DNA of 64,000 bases from DUOA01 sp012839095 (lineage in GTDB: Bacteria > Bacillota > Clostridia > Caldicoprobacterales > DTU083), in the NCBI GenBank assembly GCA_050951505.1, contig JBMNJE010000003.1, forward strand, positions 160,444 to 224,443, read 5' to 3'. Every line of letters begins with the position of its first letter. Positions within the stretch are counted from its first letter, which is position 1. A program made the position numbers and the translations under genes. Below are positions 17,240 to 26,148 of the stretch, piece by piece. The notes under the pieces are model-generated. The model searched no databases. It was not told the origin of the DNA and saw nothing but the letters and a program-made list of their open reading frames with translations.

Positions 17240-18067
17240 TCAGATGCCCAGGCTTTTCAGATACTTCCGGCTCATTTCGGCACATTCCATGGAGGTCTTT
17301 CCCATGGAGGGGCTGTCCTGTTCTACAATTATCCATTCAGCGCCGGCTTCCTCCGATGCAGTAAGAATGGCCGGGAAATTCTGGACACCATAGCCTAACG
17401 GCCGGAATCCGAAGGACTCAGTCTGTTCTGCCGACTCTTCGGACTCGACACCAATCAGCTCGTACAACTGTTCAGGCTTTTCCCCGCTGCCCATGACAAA
17501 ATCCTTGAGATGAACAATGGGGGCTCTGCCCGAATATTGCCTTATGTAGTCGGCGGGGTTCACACCTGCCACATTGACCCAGCAGGTATCAATTTCAGTC
17601 TGCAAAAGTTCGGAAGGAACTGACTGATATAAAACATCCAGGGCATACTCACCGTTTATCTTCTCGAATTCGAAATCATGGTTATGGTAAAGCAGCTGGA
17701 TGCCATGTTTTTTTGCAGTGTTTCCCAGGGCTTCGATATCCTGAATGGTTTGCATGAAGCCGTCGGTACCGGGCCTGCGGTCTTCTTCCAGGTAGGGAAC
17801 AGCTATGTATTTACAACCTATTTCCGCATAATCGGAAACAACCCTGTCGGGATCTGAAAGAAGTTCCGCCAAAGGCACATGGGCGGAAATGGGAATCAGG
17901 CCTATTTCCTCCACCATACTCTTTACCTCTGCAGGTGGATATCCGTACAGACCGGCAAATTCAACCCCGTCATACCCTAGTTCCTTTACCTTCTGTAATG
18001 TTGCTTTAAAATCCTTTTCGGCATAATCTCTGACCGAATAAATCTGCAAGGCTACAGAAAAAGCCAT
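17240..18067 (-). CDS. Sugar phosphate isomerase/epimerase family protein
   Basis: A 275-residue AP-endonuclease-2-like TIM barrel. The pattern SVALQIYSVRD at the start, ELGYDGVEFAG, YHNHDFEFEK (metal-ligand region), ETDTCW-like TEIDTCWVNVAG and HLKDF are characteristic of IolE/xylose-isomerase-like sugar isomerases and epimerases. The exact substrate cannot be told. ATG 18067 with GGAGG upstream is preferred to the longer frame from 18145. Monocistronic with its own terminator. A second, distantly related paralogue lies at 25 kb. Confidence 0.85.
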   Translation of the reverse strand: MAFSVALQIYSVRDYAEKDFKATLQKVKELGYDGVEFAGLYGYPPAEVKSMVEEIGLIPISAHVPLAELLSDPDRVVSDYAEIGCKYIAVPYLEEDRRPGTDGFMQTIQDIEALGNTAKKHGIQLLYHNHDFEFEKINGEYALDVLYQSVPSELLQTEIDTCWVNVAGVNPADYIRQYSGRAPIVHLKDFVMGSGEKPEQLYELIGVESEESAEQTESFGFRPLGYGVQNFPAILTASEEAGAEWIIVEQDSPSMGKTSMECAEMSRKYLKSLGI

Positions 18068-18254
18068 TTTATTAACCTCCTGCCAAATGTTTATCGATAA
18101 CCGTCTCATATAAATATTGCACACTTTGGTAAAATTATATAGCATAGATCATAAAAAAGCAAGAAAAGCTGAGGAAAACAGCCTGTAAGATTCCTGTGTC
18201 AAGGCCAAAAAACAGGGGTAGATAACATTTAGACAGAAAAGGGAGGTTACCGGT

Positions 18255-19694
18255 ATGAGGGGGAAGAAAAGTTTTGCTTATTATTTTATGATTCTGATAG
18301 CTGCAGCACTTCTGTTTTTTGGAGCAGTTAACATATATGAGACCCGGTTTAATCATGATGTCTTTTACGGGAACATCTATATCGACGGCTTTCCGGTGGA
18401 GGGCTTAACCAGGGAAGAAGCCCTGGAACAATTGGGAGAGGCCTGGCAAAGCAGGCTGGAAGAGGTTTCCATCCGCTTGTTCCATGAGGATCGGGATTGG
18501 ATATTTGATCATGAGGACATCAGCCTGACCACCAATCTGCCGGAGCTGGTGGAGAAGGCCTACTTAACAGGCCGGGAGGGCGGCTTGTTTGCCCGTATTA
18601 AGGAAATAGCCGGCCGTAAAGACAATCCGCTTTATTTTGTCTCCCAGACAACTTATAAGACCGATGCCCTGGAAAAAAGACTCAGAGAAATAGCAGAGGA
18701 TATGAATTTGGAACCGGTGGATGCTGTTTTGTCCTTTGATCCGGATGCAGAGGAAATGTTTCAGATTACCCGGGAAGAGCCGGGAAGGACGCTGCAGACA
18801 GAGGCGGTTTTGGGGCAGATCGAAGCTGCACTGGCCAGGGGAGAGTTTAATTTTTCACTGCCCTTGTCCTTTGAAACAAAGGAAGCCCGGGTTACCGCAC
18901 GGGACTTTGCAGGCAAAACGGAGAAGCTCATCACCTTCGGCACCGACCTTTCCAAAAGCGCTCCGGATCGTACCCATAATATAAGGACGGCGGCTTCCCA
19001 GTTTAACGGAATAATACTTGAGCCGGGGGAAATCCTTTCCTTTAACCGGCTGGTAGGAGAGAGGACGGCTGAGAAAGGCTACAGAAGCGCCCCAATGATT
19101 GTAGCCGACAAGAGCCTTCAGAATGCCATCGGCGGCGGGGTATCCCAGGCGTCCACCACCCTGTACAATGCAGCCATCCGTGCCGGGCTGGATGTAATAG
19201 AGTTTCGCAGGCATTCCTTCCCTGTTTCATATATTGAAAAGGGGCTGGATACCACGGTCAATCTGCCGGCACCGGAAATTGACATCAAGGTTAAAAATAC
19301 AAAGGATTCTCCGGTATACTTTAGAACCTACTATGCCGATCAAAAGATATATTTTGAAATTTATGGTGAACCTCTGCCGGACGGGCGCACCATCCGTATC
19401 CGGACAGAAGAGTATGAAACCGTACCCGCCCCTCCGGATGAAATCCGCCAGGACCAGGAAGGCAGATATGTAACCTATAAGGATGAGAAATATGTCCATG
19501 TACCGTCCAGGCAGGGATATAAGGTAAGGGTGTATCGCGAATATCTGGAAGGAGATAAGGTGGTGGAAACAGAATTACTGGATGATCATTACTATCGGCC
19601 CATAGCCGGAATTGTCTATGTCGGAGTAAAAGAAAGGCCGGTGGTGAATCCGGAGCAGCCGCCCGCAAACGGAGATGAGTCAGCGGAAGGATAA
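18255..19694 (+). CDS. Anchored VanW protein with peptidoglycan-binding-like and G5-like domains
   Basis: A 479-residue surface protein. An N-terminal hydrophobic anchor (about 7-26) precedes a domain beginning YIDGFPVEGLTREEALEQL, the repeat seen in putative peptidoglycan-binding domain 4. A VanW domain follows (about 235-375, with NAIGGGVSQASTTLYNA). The C-terminus (DKYVHVPSRQGYKVRVYREYL region) resembles a G5 domain. This architecture is typical of YoaR-like wall-associated proteins in Clostridia. Biochemical function unknown. GGGAGGT precedes ATG 18255. Confidence 0.86.
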   Translation: MRGKKSFAYYFMILIAAALLFFGAVNIYETRFNHDVFYGNIYIDGFPVEGLTREEALEQLGEAWQSRLEEVSIRLFHEDRDWIFDHEDISLTTNLPELVEKAYLTGREGGLFARIKEIAGRKDNPLYFVSQTTYKTDALEKRLREIAEDMNLEPVDAVLSFDPDAEEMFQITREEPGRTLQTEAVLGQIEAALARGEFNFSLPLSFETKEARVTARDFAGKTEKLITFGTDLSKSAPDRTHNIRTAASQFNGIILEPGEILSFNRLVGERTAEKGYRSAPMIVADKSLQNAIGGGVSQASTTLYNAAIRAGLDVIEFRRHSFPVSYIEKGLDTTVNLPAPEIDIKVKNTKDSPVYFRTYYADQKIYFEIYGEPLPDGRTIRIRTEEYETVPAPPDEIRQDQEGRYVTYKDEKYVHVPSRQGYKVRVYREYLEGDKVVETELLDDHYYRPIAGIVYVGVKERPVVNPEQPPANGDESAEG

Positions 19695-19746
19695 AATAAA
19701 CATTAAGAGTAAAAAATGAGTAACAAAGTCAGGAGGGTGTTAAATT

Positions 19747-20976
19747 ATGGAAAAAGACATGATGAAGAAATATGCCAGACTTGTGGTGAAAACAGGAGTA
19801 AACATTCAGCCGGGTCAGACCCTGGTAGTCACTTCTCCTGTAGACTGTGCGGACTTTGCCAGGATCATTGTGCAGACTGCCTATGAAGAAGGGGCCAGAG
19901 AAGTGGTCATGAACTGGGGTGATGAAATCACCGCCAAAGCCCGCTATTTGTACGCTCCGGATGATTTGTTCGATGAATTTCCCGAGTGGCGCAGGGAATT
20001 CTACCTTTCCTATGCTGAAAAGGGAGCTGCGTTTATCAGCATATCCGCATCCGACCCGGAATTGATGAAAGATGTTGATCCCGGCCGGATAGCCAGGGCC
20101 AACAAGGCATCCCGGACGGCACTGAAGGATTACTCCGAACGGCTGATGAGCAACCGGAACACCTGGTGTGTTGTATCCGTTCCCACTGAGGCATGGGCCT
20201 CCAAAGTATTTCCCCAAATTCCCGGGAAGCAGGCGGTGGATAAGCTGTGGCAGGCTATTCTCCAGGCTGTACGTGCCGATTTGCCGGATCCGGTGGAATC
20301 CTGGAATCAGCACAAGCAGACGCTGAAGGAGAATATGGAGAAACTGAACCGGATGCAGCTTAAGTGGATACATATGAAAAACCGGCTGGGAACGGATTTA
20401 AAAGTAGAACTTCCATCAGGGCATAACTGGCTTGGCGGTTCAGAGCTGTCGGCGGACGGGGTGGAGTTTATTGCCAATATGCCTACGGAAGAAATATTTA
20501 CGGCCCCTCACCGGAAAGGCGTTAACGGCAGGGTAGTCAGCTCCATGCCCCTAAACTACAACGGCAATCTTATTGAAGGTTTTTCCCTAACCTTCAGAGA
20601 CGGTGAGGTCGTTGACATACAGGCAGAAAAGGGCTATGAGACTTTGAAGCAGCTGACAGATACGGATGAAGGCGCCCGCTGCCTGGGGGAGATTGCCCTG
20701 GTGCCCTATGATTCTCCCATTTCAAATATGAATATCCTCTTCTATAACACCCTGTTTGATGAGAATGCTTCCTGCCATCTGGCCCTGGGCAAGGCCTATC
20801 CTGTATGTCTTAAGGGCGGCGATTCCATGAACAAAGAGGAACTTGAAAATGCCGGCATCAATGATTCCCTGATACATGTGGACTTCATGTTCGGCACGGA
20901 AGATCTGGAGATAGAGGGAATGACCGCTGACGGGCAGACAGTAACCGTTTTCAGAAAGGGAAACTTTGCCCTGTAA
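19747..20976 (+). CDS. M29 family metallo-aminopeptidase (AmpS/PepS type)
   Basis: A 409-residue cytosolic aminopeptidase of the thermophilic M29 family. The N-terminal half has the family lead-in KYARLVVKTGVNIQPGQTLVV. The metal-binding half contains MPTEEIFTAPHRKGVNGRV, the segment SFLTFRDG-like EGFSLTFRDGEVV, and late ligands in GEIALVPYDSPIS and LIHVDFMFGTEDLEIEG. These enzymes release N-terminal residues from small peptides with Co or Zn. AGGAGGG before ATG 19747 fixes the start. It follows the VanW gene by 52 bases and may be read with it. Confidence 0.9.
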   Translation: MEKDMMKKYARLVVKTGVNIQPGQTLVVTSPVDCADFARIIVQTAYEEGAREVVMNWGDEITAKARYLYAPDDLFDEFPEWRREFYLSYAEKGAAFISISASDPELMKDVDPGRIARANKASRTALKDYSERLMSNRNTWCVVSVPTEAWASKVFPQIPGKQAVDKLWQAILQAVRADLPDPVESWNQHKQTLKENMEKLNRMQLKWIHMKNRLGTDLKVELPSGHNWLGGSELSADGVEFIANMPTEEIFTAPHRKGVNGRVVSSMPLNYNGNLIEGFSLTFRDGEVVDIQAEKGYETLKQLTDTDEGARCLGEIALVPYDSPISNMNILFYNTLFDENASCHLALGKAYPVCLKGGDSMNKEELENAGINDSLIHVDFMFGTEDLEIEGMTADGQTVTVFRKGNFAL

Positions 20977-21328
20977 TTGCCTGCCTGCAATCCGGCGATG
21001 CAAGATTTTACACTTTTAATCAATATAGTGCTGATACAGGATTAATTGTTATAATTTTAACGCACATTTGTAAATATCAGGGAGGGAGCAATGCCTGCTT
21101 TGCGCCCATATTATTACATTTGTTGGATATATTTCTATTATTAGCACCCTTATTCCTGCAAAACCGCCGGTATTAATAAAAATACATGCAAAAATAGGAG
21201 TTATTTGTGGTTGTGAGGTATTATCTTGTCTCCCTGCCTGAAAAGTCTTGTTTCATTTCCCTATGTTTTCTTATAATATAACAGAGTCAGTGATGACTGC
21301 AGCAATAGAGCTAAAATGGAGGGAAAAT
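20977..21328. other. Intergenic stretch with one probable promoter
   Basis: No coding region of convincing quality. The only clear signal is TTGTTT (21248-21253) and TATAAT (21272-21277) with an 18-base spacer, which would drive the UroD-like gene. The first 270 bases hold nothing recognised. Confidence 0.5.
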
Positions 21329-22396
21329 ATGAGTACAAGACGATCCGAAGAATTGACAGCATTGGAAAGAGTAGCACTGACACTGCAGCACAAGGAAGCA
21401 GATCGAATACCGGTTTATCCCCTGCTTAACGGGATATCAAGAAAACTGGTTAATGCAAGTTATAAGGAATGGGCCCTTAATGCCGATGTTACTGCAGAGG
21501 CATACTGCAGGGTTACTGAAAGGTTTGGCCTGGATGTCATAGTGACTCTGACGGATTTGTCGGTGGAAGCAGGAGATTTTGGACAGAAGCTTGTCTTCCC
21601 GGAGAATGAAGCCGCTCACCCGGACTTCAGCCAATACCTGCTTCAATCAGTGGAGGATTATGCAAAGGTTGAACCTCTTGATATCAAAAAGGGTGCCAGG
21701 ATGATGGAGCATGTTAAGCTCTGTGACAAACTGGTTAAGGCAAAAGGAAAGGAATATCCGGTTGTGGCCTTTGTCTTTGGGCCGCTGGGCATCCTCAGCA
21801 TGCTGCGGGGCCAGGCCAATATTTTTATGGATATACTGGATGATCCGGACGCTGTAAAGAGAGCCGTGAAGGCTATAAACGAAACCCTGAAGGATTACGT
21901 GAATGCCCTGATATCCACCGGGGTAAATGCCATTATGATTGACACCCTGTTCAGCAGCCAGTCCATAATGAGCAAGGGAATGTGGAAGGAATTTGAAGGG
22001 GTCTATGTTAAGGAGCTGGCACAGCATATTCATGATCAGGGCTGCATGGTGATGATTCATAACTGCGGCAACGGCATTTATTTTGATGTCCAGATTGAAG
22101 CCATGAAGCCGGAAGCCATATCCTTCCTGCACCTGCCGGACGACTGCAGAACCAGGGAGGAGCTGAAGGAGAAGTACGGCAGCATTACAACCTTAATAGG
22201 CCATGTGGATCCCACCTGGGTCATCAATGCCCCGGAGGAAGAGATTCGCAGGGAATGCCGGGCTCAGATTGATGTATATAAGAAGGACGGCGGATTTATC
22301 CTGGCCACCGGCTGCGAATATCCTGCCAATGCCGACTGGCGTGCAGCGGAGATAATCATTGATGAAGCAAAAACCTACGGCAGATATGACAGGTAA
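21329..22396 (+). CDS. Uroporphyrinogen decarboxylase-like (MtaA/MtbA type) corrinoid methyltransferase
   Basis: A 355-residue UroD-fold protein. The zinc-type motifs of the methylcobamide:CoM methyltransferase branch are visible: IHNCGN in the centre and ATGCEYPANADW near the end, with HxC...C ligand spacing. That makes a methyl transfer role more likely than haem synthesis, and no haem or corrinoid genes adjoin. Many Clostridia carry such genes for demethylation of unknown substrates. ATG 21329 has TGGAGGGA upstream; the open frame from 21248 runs back through the promoter and is rejected. Confidence 0.78.
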   Translation: MSTRRSEELTALERVALTLQHKEADRIPVYPLLNGISRKLVNASYKEWALNADVTAEAYCRVTERFGLDVIVTLTDLSVEAGDFGQKLVFPENEAAHPDFSQYLLQSVEDYAKVEPLDIKKGARMMEHVKLCDKLVKAKGKEYPVVAFVFGPLGILSMLRGQANIFMDILDDPDAVKRAVKAINETLKDYVNALISTGVNAIMIDTLFSSQSIMSKGMWKEFEGVYVKELAQHIHDQGCMVMIHNCGNGIYFDVQIEAMKPEAISFLHLPDDCRTREELKEKYGSITTLIGHVDPTWVINAPEEEIRRECRAQIDVYKKDGGFILATGCEYPANADWRAAEIIIDEAKTYGRYDR

Positions 22397-22458
22397 TATA
22401 GCTGCCGGATCCTGATGATAACTGCAGAAAACTGATATTCAAGGAAAACTGATATATA

Positions 22459-22531
22459 AGAATCCTCCTGCTTTTGCGTTGTAAGACTATTATTGAAGTC
22501 CATGCTGATGCAAAAAGAGGAGGATTTCTTA
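22459..22531. repeat. Long imperfect inverted repeat between two genes
   Basis: AAGAATCCTCCT...TTTTGC pairs with GCAAAA...AGGAGGATTTCTT over about 19 positions with one bulge and two mismatches, around a 33-base loop. It may be a terminator for the methyltransferase gene, though the T run is weak. The large loop is unusual for that. Confidence 0.45.
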
Positions 22532-22615
22532 TTGTCAGCAGTCTGGGGTTTCTGATAGAATGTTCTGGAAATACTTAAGACTAAGAAAGAATATTAGGAA
22601 GAAGGCGTATTCGAA

Positions 22616-23563
22616 ATGGGTTTTATGAGCTTTCTCAAGCTGGTGGAGATTAAGACCAAGGCTGCCAGTGTGACGCCTTTGCTGCTGGGGTCCCTCCTGG
22701 CCTTTTATCGTTACAGGCAGTTCAGCTGGAAGAATTTCTTGCTTATGCTTCTTTCCCTGCTGTGTTTTGATATGGCCACAACGGCAATCAACAACTATCT
22801 GGATTTCAGGAAAGCAAGACTAAAAGATGGATTTGGTTATCGGAAGCACAATGCCATCGTCCGTGATAATTTAAAGGTTTCATCCGTTCTGACAGTCATA
22901 TTTATTTTACTGGCCCTGGCAGTCGGCTTCGGGATACTGTTGTATCTCAATACTTCCCTCATCGTTTTGCTTTTAGGCATGGTTTCCTTTGCAGTGGGCA
23001 TTTTGTATACCTTTGGTCCCATACCCATATCCCGGATGCCCCTTGGTGAAATCTTTTCCGGCTTTTTCATGGGCTTTGTTATCTTACTGCTTTCCGTATA
23101 CATTCATGCAGTAGACGGCAGCCTCATTCAGCTGAGCTTTGAGGGCAGTTTGATTACCATTTCACTCAACCTGACGGAACTCCTGGTCATCTTTCTTGTG
23201 TCCCTGCCGGCAGTACTGGGAATTGCCAATCTGATGCTGGCCAACAATATTTGCGATATGGATGAGGATCTGGAAAACCGCCGCTACACTCTGCCGCTGT
23301 ATATAGGCAAAGAAAGGGCATTAAGGCTGTTTCAGAGTCTCTATTATATTGGCTTTACAGACATTCTTCTGCTCCTGATTCTTGGCATACTGCCCTTGGC
23401 AGCTATACCGGTGCTGCTAACCATAATACCGGTCAGAAAAAACATACGGGCATTTTTGGGAAGGCAGAGTAAAGAGGATACCTTCCCTGTTGCAATTCAG
23501 AATTTCCTTCTGATGAACGGTTCCATGATACTCTTTTTGGCCCTTTCCTTTTTGCTGGAGTAA
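22616..23563 (+). CDS. UbiA-family prenyltransferase (MenA-like)
   Basis: A 315-residue membrane protein with about eight or nine helices. The two aspartate-rich regions expected of UbiA enzymes are recognisable: AINNYLDFRKARLKDG (about 59-73) and ANNICDMDEDLENRRYTLP (about 212-230). The second matches well; the first has Asn-Asn-x2-Asp in place of the usual NDxxD. It most resembles 1,4-dihydroxy-2-naphthoate prenyltransferases, but no menaquinone genes adjoin, so the acceptor is uncertain. ATG 22616 has a weak GGAAGAAGG site. Confidence 0.8.
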   Translation: MGFMSFLKLVEIKTKAASVTPLLLGSLLAFYRYRQFSWKNFLLMLLSLLCFDMATTAINNYLDFRKARLKDGFGYRKHNAIVRDNLKVSSVLTVIFILLALAVGFGILLYLNTSLIVLLLGMVSFAVGILYTFGPIPISRMPLGEIFSGFFMGFVILLLSVYIHAVDGSLIQLSFEGSLITISLNLTELLVIFLVSLPAVLGIANLMLANNICDMDEDLENRRYTLPLYIGKERALRLFQSLYYIGFTDILLLLILGILPLAAIPVLLTIIPVRKNIRAFLGRQSKEDTFPVAIQNFLLMNGSMILFLALSFLLE

Positions 23564-23650
23564 GAATTTACTCGATTTCTGTGCTATAATGGAAAAACGA
23601 GTGTTTTGCCGCGCTCGATTTCTTCAAAATAAGGGAATGTTGAGGGTATT

Positions 23651-24559
23651 ATGGAAATCAATATAATAGTTAATCAGGTTATCATGCTGTTTCTGATAAT
23701 TCTGGCCGGGTTTTATGCCAGGAAGCGCAATATTATTACCGGGGACATGACGGGGAAGCTGTCTGTAATGCTGCTTCAGATCACCCAGCCCATGCTTATT
23801 ATTTCTTCATTTAATTTTGAATTTTCCGGAGAGATGCTGAGGAATGCTGTTTTAGTGCTGGTAATGTCCTTCTGTATCCATCTTTTTTTCATGCTGACTG
23901 CAAAATTTCTTTTTGTGCGTTATCCCCGGCGGATCCGCTCGGTCCTTCAGTTTGCAGCGGTATTTTCCAACTGTGGTTTTATGGGCTTTCCGGTACTGGA
24001 AAGCATCTTTGGCAGCAGGGGGGTATTTTATGGTGCCCTGTATGTCATACCCTTTAATGTCCTGGCCTTGTCCTACGGTGCCATGATATTTTCCGGGAAA
24101 AGCGACAAAGATACCATAAAGAAGATTCTGACCCATCCTGTTATTATATCCGTTGGCATCGGGATGCTTTTGTTTCTCTTTAATATATCGCTGCCGGGAC
24201 CCATTGCCAGGGCAGTATCCATGATAGGCTCCATGACTTCTCCTCTGTCCATGCTGATAGTGGGCTCACTCCTGGCGGCCATACCCATGCGGGAAATGTT
24301 CCGGGGCAGCGAAGTCTATGTGGGCAGTGCAATCCGGCTGATAATTCTGCCCCTTTTGGTATACGGTCTGCTGCGGCTCATCAGGCTGCCCCAGGATGTT
24401 TTTCAGGTCTGTGTCATTCTTTCCGCCATGCCTGCTGCAGCCAATACCGCCATTTTTGCAGAAAGATTCGGGGGAGATGCATCTCTTTCCTCCAGAGTAA
24501 TAAGCATTTCCACCATTCTTTCCATCCTTACCATGCCGCTGATATTTCTGCTGTTATGA
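23651..24559 (+). CDS. AEC (auxin efflux carrier) family transporter
   Basis: A 302-residue integral membrane protein with about ten helices in two halves. The lead-in IILAGFYARKRNIITGDMTGKLS and the second-half ending AMPAAANTAIFAERFGGD match the AEC/MleP family, which exports or exchanges organic acids such as malate. The substrate is unknown. TTGAGGGTATT precedes ATG 23651. It stands alone, followed by a non-coding region containing the 6S-like element. Confidence 0.86.
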   Translation: MEINIIVNQVIMLFLIILAGFYARKRNIITGDMTGKLSVMLLQITQPMLIISSFNFEFSGEMLRNAVLVLVMSFCIHLFFMLTAKFLFVRYPRRIRSVLQFAAVFSNCGFMGFPVLESIFGSRGVFYGALYVIPFNVLALSYGAMIFSGKSDKDTIKKILTHPVIISVGIGMLLFLFNISLPGPIARAVSMIGSMTSPLSMLIVGSLLAAIPMREMFRGSEVYVGSAIRLIILPLLVYGLLRLIRLPQDVFQVCVILSAMPAAANTAIFAERFGGDASLSSRVISISTILSILTMPLIFLLL

Positions 24560-24678
24560 GTAAAGGCACACTGAATGCCGGAAGGGCAGGTGTAACCGGA
24601 CTGCCTGCCCGGCCGGCTCATGGCATCCATTCTGCTCTATGAAATTGATCTGCAGGGGAGGCCGGCCTGAAAAAAGGC

Positions 24679-24707
24679 AAAAAAAGTCCTCCGGGGTCAG
24701 CGGAGGA
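24679..24707 (-). terminator. Intrinsic terminator of the minus-strand small RNA
   Basis: TCCTCCG pairs with CGGAGGA around a seven-base loop, followed on the minus strand by seven T residues. No minus-strand protein gene precedes it, which points to a non-coding transcript. Confidence 0.7.
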
Positions 24708-24912
24708 TAAAATGCAAGCTAACAGGTATGAATAAGGGGGTTTCATGTGAGGCTTTCATCTCTCACACGGGTTGAGAACGGTTATCAAACATGCTCTTTG
24801 TTCGAGCAATATATAGATAACCGCCTGTGGGGATGTGAAACAGTTTATTGAGAATTATTTTCAATTATTTTTTACGGGCTTTTATGGGCAGGATATATTG
24901 ACACCTGTCTTT
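24679..24912 (-). ncRNA. Probable 6S-like structured small RNA
   Basis: On the minus strand a rod-like fold can be drawn. The outer stem pairs 24896-24908 with 24721-24734. GTTTCA pairs with TGAAAC (24836-24841 with 24740-24745). There is a small hairpin on the 3' side (TGTGAG/CTCACA, 24746-24767). The apical arm is CGGTTATC/GATAACCG (24779-24823) with an inner GCTC/GAGC. A perfect seven-base stem (24687-24707) followed by seven T residues ends the unit. A closing stem, a central bubble with a 3'-side hairpin and an apical stem are the layout of 6S RNA, which binds sigma-A polymerase. The 5' arm is long and asymmetric, and no clear promoter was found. The exact 5' end is uncertain. Confidence 0.42.
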
Positions 24913-24958
24913 GGCTGGTGTAACCTGAATCTGACAGTAAGTCGAGGAGGTAGTTTGC

Positions 24959-25840
24959 ATGAAAATAGGAGTCAGTTCATACAGTTTCAGCAAGCTGGTG
25001 CACAGTGGAAGAATGTCACAGCTGGATGTAATATCCAAGGCCAGGGAAATGGGTTTTGATGTGATTGAATTCTCTACCTTTGCCCTGCCGGAAGGGGAGA
25101 CGCCTCTCACCTTTGCGCCAAAGGTAAGGGAGGAATGTGAGCGGGTAGGGATTGAGGTTGCCAATTATACCATAGCAGGAGACTTTATAAGCGGGAGCGG
25201 CGGAGACTTGGATGCCGAAATTGAGAGGCTGAAGGAAGAGGTCCGGGTAGCCCGGATTTTGAACAGCCCCGGCATGCGTCATGACGCAGCATGGGGATTC
25301 CCTTCCGGTTATAAAGGCGTTCAAAGCTTTGATGCTGTCCTGCCCAGGCTGGCAAAGGGCTGTCGTGCAGTTACGGAATATGCAGCGGAGCTTGGTATTA
25401 AAACCATGGTGGAGAATCATGGATTCTTTGCCCAGGACAGCGAGCGGATGGAAAAACTGGTAACAGCAGTAGATCATCCTAACTTTGGTCTTCTGGTTGA
25501 CATGGGCAACTTCCTTTGTGTGGATGAGGAACCTGAGAAGGCAGTAGGCCGGCTCATGCCCTATGCATTCCATGTCCATGCCAAGGATTTTCATGTCAAA
25601 TCCGGCAATCAGCCCAATCCCGGCAGGGGATGGTTCAGCAGCCGGGGCGGCAACTATCTGAGAGGAGCCGTCATTGGTCATGGAGATGTGCCCATTGTCC
25701 AATGCCTGAAGATAATGAAGGGCAAGAATTATGACGGTATTCTTTCCATAGAATTTGAGGGCATGGAGGAACCCCTGGAGGGCATTGCCATAGGGCTGGA
25801 AAATCTGAGAAGCTTTGTGGACCGGGTATACGGGGAATAG
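24959..25840 (+). CDS. Sugar phosphate isomerase/epimerase family protein
   Basis: A 293-residue TIM barrel of the AP-endonuclease-2 superfamily. It starts MKIGVSSYSFSKLV and has MGFDVIEFSTF, MVENHGFFAQ, LLVDMGNFLC and the metal-site segment FHVHAKDFH. It belongs to sugar isomerases or epimerases of unknown specificity and differs clearly from the 17.2-kb paralogue. GAGGAGGT directly precedes ATG 24959. A possible promoter (TTGACA 24898-24903, 17 bases, TAACCT) lies within the edge of the small-RNA region. Monocistronic. Confidence 0.85.
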   Translation: MKIGVSSYSFSKLVHSGRMSQLDVISKAREMGFDVIEFSTFALPEGETPLTFAPKVREECERVGIEVANYTIAGDFISGSGGDLDAEIERLKEEVRVARILNSPGMRHDAAWGFPSGYKGVQSFDAVLPRLAKGCRAVTEYAAELGIKTMVENHGFFAQDSERMEKLVTAVDHPNFGLLVDMGNFLCVDEEPEKAVGRLMPYAFHVHAKDFHVKSGNQPNPGRGWFSSRGGNYLRGAVIGHGDVPIVQCLKIMKGKNYDGILSIEFEGMEEPLEGIAIGLENLRSFVDRVYGE

Positions 25841-26148
25841 ATTCTCCTGTTATACTGCTTTTTACATTTTCACCTATACATATGGTACAAAAAATGATAG
25901 AATAGTTACGAGCCTCTATGCATAGGTCTTGTTTGTCATGCCCTATGCATGAATAATCCTGTCATAACAGATAATATAGGAACTGCCGATCAGGATGCAG
26001 TAAGGGCCTTTTAAGCATCCGGCGGGTCCAAATTAAAATCAGAGTCTGGTAAGAGCGATAGGATATGGGGCTTTTGCAAGCTTAACGGTTAAACATTTCA
26101 CAAATTAATATGTGATCCAGTACTTAAATTACAAGAGGAGGAATCGCT
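25841..26148. other. Intergenic leader region of the PFOR gene
   Basis: It holds a nine-base perfect hairpin, ATGCATAGG/CCTATGCAT (25918-25950), with a 15-base loop. Close to the gene, the minus strand reads TTGTGAAATGTTTAACCG (26086-26103), which matches most of the Rex redox-repressor consensus but not its last three bases. No gene and no convincing -35/-10 pair were seen. Confidence 0.35.

Noticed and set aside
24721..24841. Riboswitch on the + strand for the downstream isomerase-like gene
   Set aside because: The terminator polarity is minus-strand, the distance to the gene is over 100 bases, and no known aptamer consensus fits.
26086..26103. Rex redox-repressor site upstream of the PFOR gene
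   Set aside because: One half-site matches well but the last three bases do not, and no promoter was found beside it; mentioned only inside the intergenic entry.
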